This document shows, one piece after another, positions 6,029 through 10,467 of a DNA stretch of 10,467 nucleotides. Below the pieces are notes generated by a model that ran no database searches, had not been told where the DNA came from, and worked only from the letters and a program-made list of their open reading frames with translations. The position numbers and the translations under genes were made by a program. Positions within the stretch are counted from its first letter, which is position 1. Each line of letters starts with the position of its first letter. This DNA comes from Bryobacterales bacterium (GTDB lineage: Bacteria > Acidobacteriota > Terriglobia > Bryobacterales > Bryobacteraceae): assembly GCA_025353235.1 (NCBI GenBank), contig JANXQZ010000688.1, positions 1 through 10,467 of the forward strand, given 5' to 3'.

Positions 6029-6965
6029 AGGCGTCGATTTCGGCGATTTCTTCTGGACTTAATCGGAATTGCAGGGTACCCGCTACTCCCTCCACCTGCG
6101 CCGGCGAACGCATGCCCACAATGGCGGCCGTAACCGCTGGATGGCGCAGCGTCCACGCGATCGCAACCTCGCCCGGAGTGCGCCCATGTCTGTTTCCGAT
6201 GTCTTTCAAGATCTCGACCAGCTTCAGATTCTTCGTAAAGTTGGGCTCCTGGAAAGCCACCGCGCGTTTGCGAAAATCATCCGGCGCCAATTTGGCGAAC
6301 CGTTCTTTGGTCATTGCTCCCGTGAGCAGGCCCGACTTCATGGGCGAGTACACGATGACACCCACGTTGTGCTCCTCGCAATAGGGCAGAACCGATTCCT
6401 CGATCTCCGGCGAAACGAGCGAGTATGGCGGCTGCAGAGAACTGACGGGAGCGATGCGATCCGCTCGGCTAAGTTGCGCCACATTGAAATTGGAGACGCC
6501 GATCCAGCGCACCTTGCCTTCTTGCTTGAGTTGGGACAGCGTGGTCCAGCCCTCCTCGATATCTTCGTCCGGCTCCGGCCAATGGATTTGATATAGGTCG
6601 ATCACATCCATCTTCAAACGGCGCAGGCTCGCCTCCACTTCGCGGCGGATCGAATCGGCCTTCAGGCTCTTGGCGATCTCTCCCTTGTCGTTCCAGATGC
6701 GCTCGCATTTGGTGAAAACGTAAGGCCGCTTGCTCACTCCCTCCAGCGCACGCGCCACCACTTCTTCGGAATGTCCAAGCCCATACACGGCGGCGGTGTC
6801 AATCCAGTTGACGCCGTGTTCCAGCGCTTTGCGAATCGCTGCGATGGATTCGTCGTCGTCTTGCGGACCCCAGGAAAACGCCCACCCTGCTCCGCCCATG
6901 GCCCAAGCGCCGACGCCAATCGGGGTCAGGTGCATATCGGTGTTGCCAAGTCGTTTCGTGATCAT
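6006..6965 (-). CDS. Aldo/keto reductase
   Basis: A 319-residue NADPH-dependent aldo/keto reductase, a soluble (alpha/beta)8-barrel enzyme that reduces aldehydes or ketones. The catalytic tetrad is visible: D56 and Y61 (NWIDTAAVYGLGHSEE), K86 (YVFTKCERIW) and H128 (DLYQIHWPEPD). Near the C-terminus AIVGMRSPAQVEG (281-293) matches the cofactor phosphate-binding segment. Overall it resembles the AKR11-like group (IolS/YhdN type), but the substrate cannot be read from the sequence. The start at 6965 has GAAGGG almost directly upstream on its strand, with unusually short spacing. The gene converges on the XRE-cupin gene, with the stops overlapping, and is divergent from the FAD enzyme across 35 bases. 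Confidence 0.93.
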   Translation of the reverse strand: MITKRLGNTDMHLTPIGVGAWAMGGAGWAFSWGPQDDDESIAAIRKALEHGVNWIDTAAVYGLGHSEEVVARALEGVSKRPYVFTKCERIWNDKGEIAKSLKADSIRREVEASLRRLKMDVIDLYQIHWPEPDEDIEEGWTTLSQLKQEGKVRWIGVSNFNVAQLSRADRIAPVSSLQPPYSLVSPEIEESVLPYCEEHNVGVIVYSPMKSGLLTGAMTKERFAKLAPDDFRKRAVAFQEPNFTKNLKLVEILKDIGNRHGRTPGEVAIAWTLRHPAVTAAIVGMRSPAQVEGVAGTLQFRLSPEEIAEIDAFKRAELS

Positions 6966-7000
6966 ACCCTTCGATTGTCGCCCAGGCTTAAGATGGCTGT

Positions 7001-8260
7001 GTGCATTATGTCATCGTCGGAAATGGAGTGGCTGGCATCACAGCGGCGTTCACGTTGCGCGAGCGAGAGGCGACCGCCCGAATCACCGTAATCAGCGGCG
7101 AGACGGACTATTTTTTCTCCCGCACTGCGCTGATGTATACCTTCATGGATCGCATGTCGCCCCGGGATCTCGAACCTTACGAGCGCAAGGTTTACGATCG
7201 CAAGAAGATCGAACGCTTGCGGGACTGGGTGGTGGACCTGGACGCGAACTCGCGAACTTTGCGGCTGAAATCGGGGACATCGCTTAACTACGATCGGCTG
7301 CTGCTGGCAACCGGCTCCGTGCCGAATTCAGCTCGTTGGCCGGGAATGGATGCGGTGCGTGAAGGACTAGCCCACTTCGTTTCCTGGCAGGACCTGGAAG
7401 AGTGCGAACGCTTGACGGCATCCAGCCGGAGTGCCGTGATTGTGGGCGGCGGATTGATTGGCGTTGAGCTAGCCGAGTGCTTGTCATTCCACGGCGTGAA
7501 GGTGACGTTTCTAATTCGCGACCCGTGGTACTGGCCTGTCGCTCTCGGCGGAGAAGAAGCGGAAATGATCACCGCGCATCTGCGCCAGCATGGCATTGAC
7601 GTGCGGCTGAATGAGTCGATCAGCGAAGTGAAATGCAGCGCCGAGGGGCGAGTAAGCGCGATCCGCACCGAGTCTGGCCAAGAGATCGCGTGCGATTTCC
7701 TGGGCGTATGCATTGGTGTCCACCCGGCGATCGATTGGCTTCGGCAAGTCTCCACTCCGCCTAGGCTGGGTCGGGGGATTCAAGTCACGCCCGCTTTCGA
7801 GACCTCCCTCCCAGATGCATGGTCGGCGGGCGATTGCGCTGAGATTCGATTGCAGGACGGATCGGCTCTCGTGGAACAAATCTGGTATTCCGCAAAACGG
7901 CAGGGCGAACTCGCCGCCCATGCCATGCTGGGCGATACCGTGGCCTACCGGCCCCCCATTTTCTACAACAGCTCAAAATTCTTAGAAATAGAGTTTACAA
8001 CCGTAGGCCGCGTGATGAACGCTCCCAAGGGCTGTGTGGATTTTTACCGCCGCATCCCCGGAAAGCAAGCCAGCATTCGCATTCTGGAGCACGCAGGCGC
8101 GGTAGTCGGATTCAATATGTTGGGCGCGCGTTGGGATAACGGGCGTTTGGAACAGTGGATTTATGAGCGTCGACCGCTCCGCTATGTGATCGAGCACCTA
8201 CGCCAAGCGCAGTTCGACGTTGAGTTCGGACGTCTCGATCTCTCGACCATAACAGCCTAA
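7001..8260 (+). CDS. FAD/NAD(P)-dependent oxidoreductase (NirB N-domain/rubredoxin reductase-like)
   Basis: A 419-residue pyridine nucleotide-disulphide oxidoreductase family flavoprotein without the redox disulphide. The FAD-binding Rossmann motif GNGVAG is at residues 7-12. The LLATGS segment is at 101-106, the NAD(P)-binding motif GGGLIGVELAE at 149-159, and the second FAD contact SAGDCAE at 275-281. The layout matches ferredoxin/rubredoxin reductases and the N-terminal part of nitrite reductase NirB; no siroheme or [2Fe-2S] domain follows. It probably passes electrons between NAD(P)H and a small electron carrier not encoded here. GTG 7001 is the start: an in-frame stop lies at 6989-6991, and any later start would cut into the FAD motif. 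No clear Shine-Dalgarno is present. Confidence 0.9.
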   Translation: MHYVIVGNGVAGITAAFTLREREATARITVISGETDYFFSRTALMYTFMDRMSPRDLEPYERKVYDRKKIERLRDWVVDLDANSRTLRLKSGTSLNYDRLLLATGSVPNSARWPGMDAVREGLAHFVSWQDLEECERLTASSRSAVIVGGGLIGVELAECLSFHGVKVTFLIRDPWYWPVALGGEEAEMITAHLRQHGIDVRLNESISEVKCSAEGRVSAIRTESGQEIACDFLGVCIGVHPAIDWLRQVSTPPRLGRGIQVTPAFETSLPDAWSAGDCAEIRLQDGSALVEQIWYSAKRQGELAAHAMLGDTVAYRPPIFYNSSKFLEIEFTTVGRVMNAPKGCVDFYRRIPGKQASIRILEHAGAVVGFNMLGARWDNGRLEQWIYERRPLRYVIEHLRQAQFDVEFGRLDLSTITA

Positions 8261-8298
8261 ACCAGCAAAGGCCTACGCTATTCGGTACGATGGAATAA

Positions 8299-10467
8299 AT
8301 GAGTGAATTGAACAGCTTCGGGGCAGCCACAACGCTCCGCGTCGGTGAAAGCGAATATCGCATCTTCGCGCTGAAAGCGCTCGAGACCGCCGGTTTCAAA
8401 ATTTCCCGCATTCCCTATTCCATCAAGATTCTGCTTGAGAACCTGCTGCGCAACGAAGACGGACGCATCGTAAAGCGAGGCGACATCGAGTATGTCGCCC
8501 AGTGGAAGGTCGGCGGACCCGTGAATGAAATCAGCTTCCGGCCCGCCCGTGTTCTTCTGCAGGATTTTACCGGAGTTCCTTGCGTGGTGGATCTCGCCGC
8601 GATGCGCGACGCGCTCAGCCAGATGGAGGCCGACCCAAAGCTGGCGAATCCCTTGATTCCGGTCGACCTCGTCATTGACCATTCCGTGCAAGTCGACAAA
8701 TTCGGCACCGCCGACTCCTTCAGCTTCAACGCGCTGCTCGAGTTTGATCGCAACCGGGAGCGCTACGCCTTTTTGCGCTGGGGCCAGAAAGCTTTTCAGA
8801 ATTTCCGCGTGGTTCCACCCGATACCGGCATCGTGCACCAAGTTAACTTAGAATATCTGGCACCCGTTGTCTTCACGGACGCGACCCAAACACCCGCAGT
8901 CGCCTATCCCGACACCGTGATGGGAACCGATTCGCACACTACTATGATTAACGGTCTCGGCGTGGTTGGTTGGGGAGTGGGCGGCATTGAGGCTGAAGCT
9001 TGCATGTTGGGGCAGCCAATCTCGATGCTGCTACCGGAAGTGGTCGGCTTCAAGCTGAAAGGGAAGTTGGCCGAAGGCTGCACCGCCACTGATCTGGTTC
9101 TCACCGTCACGCAGATGCTGCGCAAGAAGGGAGTGGTCGGAAAATTTGTCGAGTTCCATGGACCTGGCGTTGCGGCGCTCAGCCTAGCCGACCGCGCCAC
9201 CATCGCCAACATGGCACCCGAGTACGGCGCCACCATTGGGCTGTTCCCGATCGATTACAAGACGCTCGATTACCTGCGCCTCACCAATCGGCCTCCCGAG
9301 CAGATCGCGCTGGTGGAAGCGTACGCGAAGGCGCAAGGTCTCTTTCTCACCGAAGACTCTCCGGAGCCCGACTACTCCACCACCATCGAACTGGATCTTG
9401 CGAAAGTAGTGCCGTCCATGGCCGGTCCCAAGCGCCCGCAGGATCGTATCGACCTGCCGGATGTGAAGAAGAACTTCCTCACCACGCTGAATGAGGAGCC
9501 TCGCAAAGCACAACTCACGATGGACGGTTCCACAACCATCATTCAAGATGGCGCTGTGGTCATCGCCGCGATCACAAGCTGCACGAACACCTCGAATCCA
9601 TCGGTAATGATCGCGGCTGGTTTGCTGGCCAAGAAGGCGGTGGAGAAAGGTCTCAAATCCAAGCCCTGGGTGAAAACGAGCCTCGCTCCCGGATCGAAGG
9701 TGGTGAACGATTACCTGACTGATGCGGGGCTGCTGTCTTTCTTGGAGGCATTGAATTTCCACATCGTCGGCTATGGTTGCACTACTTGTATCGGCAACAG
9801 CGGGCCGCTCCCGGAAGCCGTAGCCGAGGTAGTCGCGAAGGAGAAACTGGTGGTCGCGGCGGTGCTTAGCGGCAACCGCAATTTCGAGGGCCGCATCAAT
9901 CCTTTGGTGCGTGCGAACTATCTGGCGTCGCCTCCGCTGGTGGTTGCGTACGCGCTGGCGGGACGGGTGGACATCGACCTGCAGAAGGAGCCGCTCGGAA
10001 CCGACGCTAACGGAAAAAAAGTCTATCTCAAAGACGTGTGGCCCACCCAGGAGGAGGTGAACGAAACGGTACGCAAATCGGTACGCGCGGAGATGTTTGG
10101 CAAGGAGTACGCCGAAGTATTTCAGGGCGACGCGACCTGGAATTCCATCAAGGCTCCAACCGGCGATCAATACGACTGGACTGACGATTCCACGTACATC
10201 AAGAAGCCGCCGTACTTTCAAAATATGGCCGATCCGGCTAGCTCGGTTCGCGATTTTCAATATTTGCGCGTGCTTGCTTCTCTGGGCGATTCAGTAACTA
10301 CCGACCACATCTCGCCGGCGGGCTCCATCCCCAAGGACAGCCCGGCTGGCCGATACTTGATCGAACTGGGCGTGAAGCCGGGCGATTTTAATTCTTATGG
10401 CGCGCGACGCGGAAATCACGAGGTGATGGTGAGGGGCACGCTCGCCAATATCCGTCTGCGCAATCTG
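8299..10467 (+). CDS. acnA: Aconitate hydratase A, 3' end beyond the window
   Basis: The first 723 codons of an AcnA/IRP-type aconitase, which interconverts citrate and isocitrate in the TCA cycle using a [4Fe-4S] cluster. Family aconitases are about 890-910 residues, so roughly 170-190 residues lie past the window edge. The cluster cysteines are visible: C428 in [10 protein letters not shown], and C494 and C497 in [13 protein letters not shown], corresponding to C435, C501 and C504 of E. coli AcnA. Other signatures are [29 protein letters not shown], split here only by description, and [12 protein letters not shown] near the right edge. The frame is open to the last base. ATG 8299 has a weak TGGA about 5 bases upstream. 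The gene lies 38 bases after the FAD enzyme on the same strand and could be read through from it. Confidence 0.96.
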   Translation, partial: MSELNSFGAATTLRVGESEYRIFALKALETAGFKISRIPYSIKILLENLLRNEDGRIVKRGDIEYVAQWKVGGPVNEISFRPARVLLQDFTGVPCVVDLAAMRDALSQMEADPKLANPLIPVDLVIDHSVQVDKFGTADSFSFNALLEFDRNRERYAFLRWGQKAFQNFRVVPPDTGIVHQVNLEYLAPVVFTDATQTPAVAYPDTVMGTDSHTTMINGLGVVGWGVGGIEAEACMLGQPISMLLPEVVGFKLKGKLAEGCTATDLVLTVTQMLRKKGVVGKFVEFHGPGVAALSLADRATIANMAPEYGATIGLFPIDYKTLDYLRLTNRPPEQIALVEAYAKAQGLFLTEDSPEPDYSTTIELDLAKVVPSMAGPKRPQDRIDLPDVKKNFLTTLNEEPRKAQLTMDGSTTIIQDGAVVIAAITSCTNTSNPSVMIAAGLLAKKAVEKGLKSKPWVKTSLAPGSKVVNDYLTDAGLLSFLEALNFHIVGYGCTTCIGNSGPLPEAVAEVVAKEKLVVAAVLSGNRNFEGRINPLVRANYLASPPLVVAYALAGRVDIDLQKEPLGTDANGKKVYLKDVWPTQEEVNETVRKSVRAEMFGKEYAEVFQGDATWNSIKAPTGDQYDWTDDSTYIKKPPYFQNMADPASSVRDFQYLRVLASLGDSVTTDHISPAGSIPKDSPAGRYLIELGVKPGDFNSYGARRGNHEVMVRGTLANIRLRNL

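Noticed and set aside
9184..10260. A 358-codon open frame on the minus strand inside acnA
   Set aside because: It is fully antisense to a clear aconitase with intact cluster cysteines; Arg- and His-rich content is typical of a shadow frame in GC-rich DNA.

Overview
The window reads as a chromosomal stretch of a moderately GC-rich, Gram-negative-type bacterium. My best guess is an acidobacterium (Acidobacteriota, Terriglobia/Koribacter-like). That rests on the overall protein flavour, the hfq-hflX pair, the Tat-exported DUF362 protein and the paired-palindrome intergenic repeats. It is an inference from pattern memory, not a database result. There are no rRNA or tRNA genes, CRISPR arrays, transposases or phage genes.

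Layout, left to right. (1) Positions 36-2306, plus strand: a Tat-exported DUF362 protein, then a large nested palindromic repeat (1203-1380), then a secreted-type protein of unknown function with a GTG start. (2) Positions 2307-2625: non-coding, with a second paired-hairpin repeat (2414-2449) and an AT-rich stretch that may hold the hfq promoter. (3) Positions 2626-4273: hfq and hflX, tightly coupled, with the hflX Shine-Dalgarno lying inside the last hfq codons. (4) Positions 4215-4657: a gap that may hold a small minus-strand gene antisense to the hflX 3' end, plus an AT-rich inverted repeat. (5) Positions 4658-6028: an ECF-type sigma factor (minus) and an XRE-cupin regulator (plus), divergent, with an operator-like palindrome between them and a striking cluster of ACTGAAA/TTTCAGT half-sites at the 5' end of the regulator gene. 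(6) Positions 6006-6965, minus: an aldo/keto reductase whose stop overlaps the regulator's 3' end. (7) Positions 7001-8260, plus: a NirB/rubredoxin-reductase-type FAD enzyme, divergent from the reductase. (8) Position 8299 to the window end: aconitase A, cut by the window edge.

Functionally this is mostly housekeeping and redox metabolism: RNA chaperone, ribosome-rescue GTPase, TCA-cycle aconitase and two oxidoreductases. A small regulatory island (sigma factor plus XRE-cupin regulator) sits in the middle. I see no clear new multi-gene system. The most distinctive signals are the half-site cluster at 5354-5432, which also casts doubt on the regulator's start codon, the compensated nested palindrome at 1203-1380, and the possible antisense small gene at 4215-4568.
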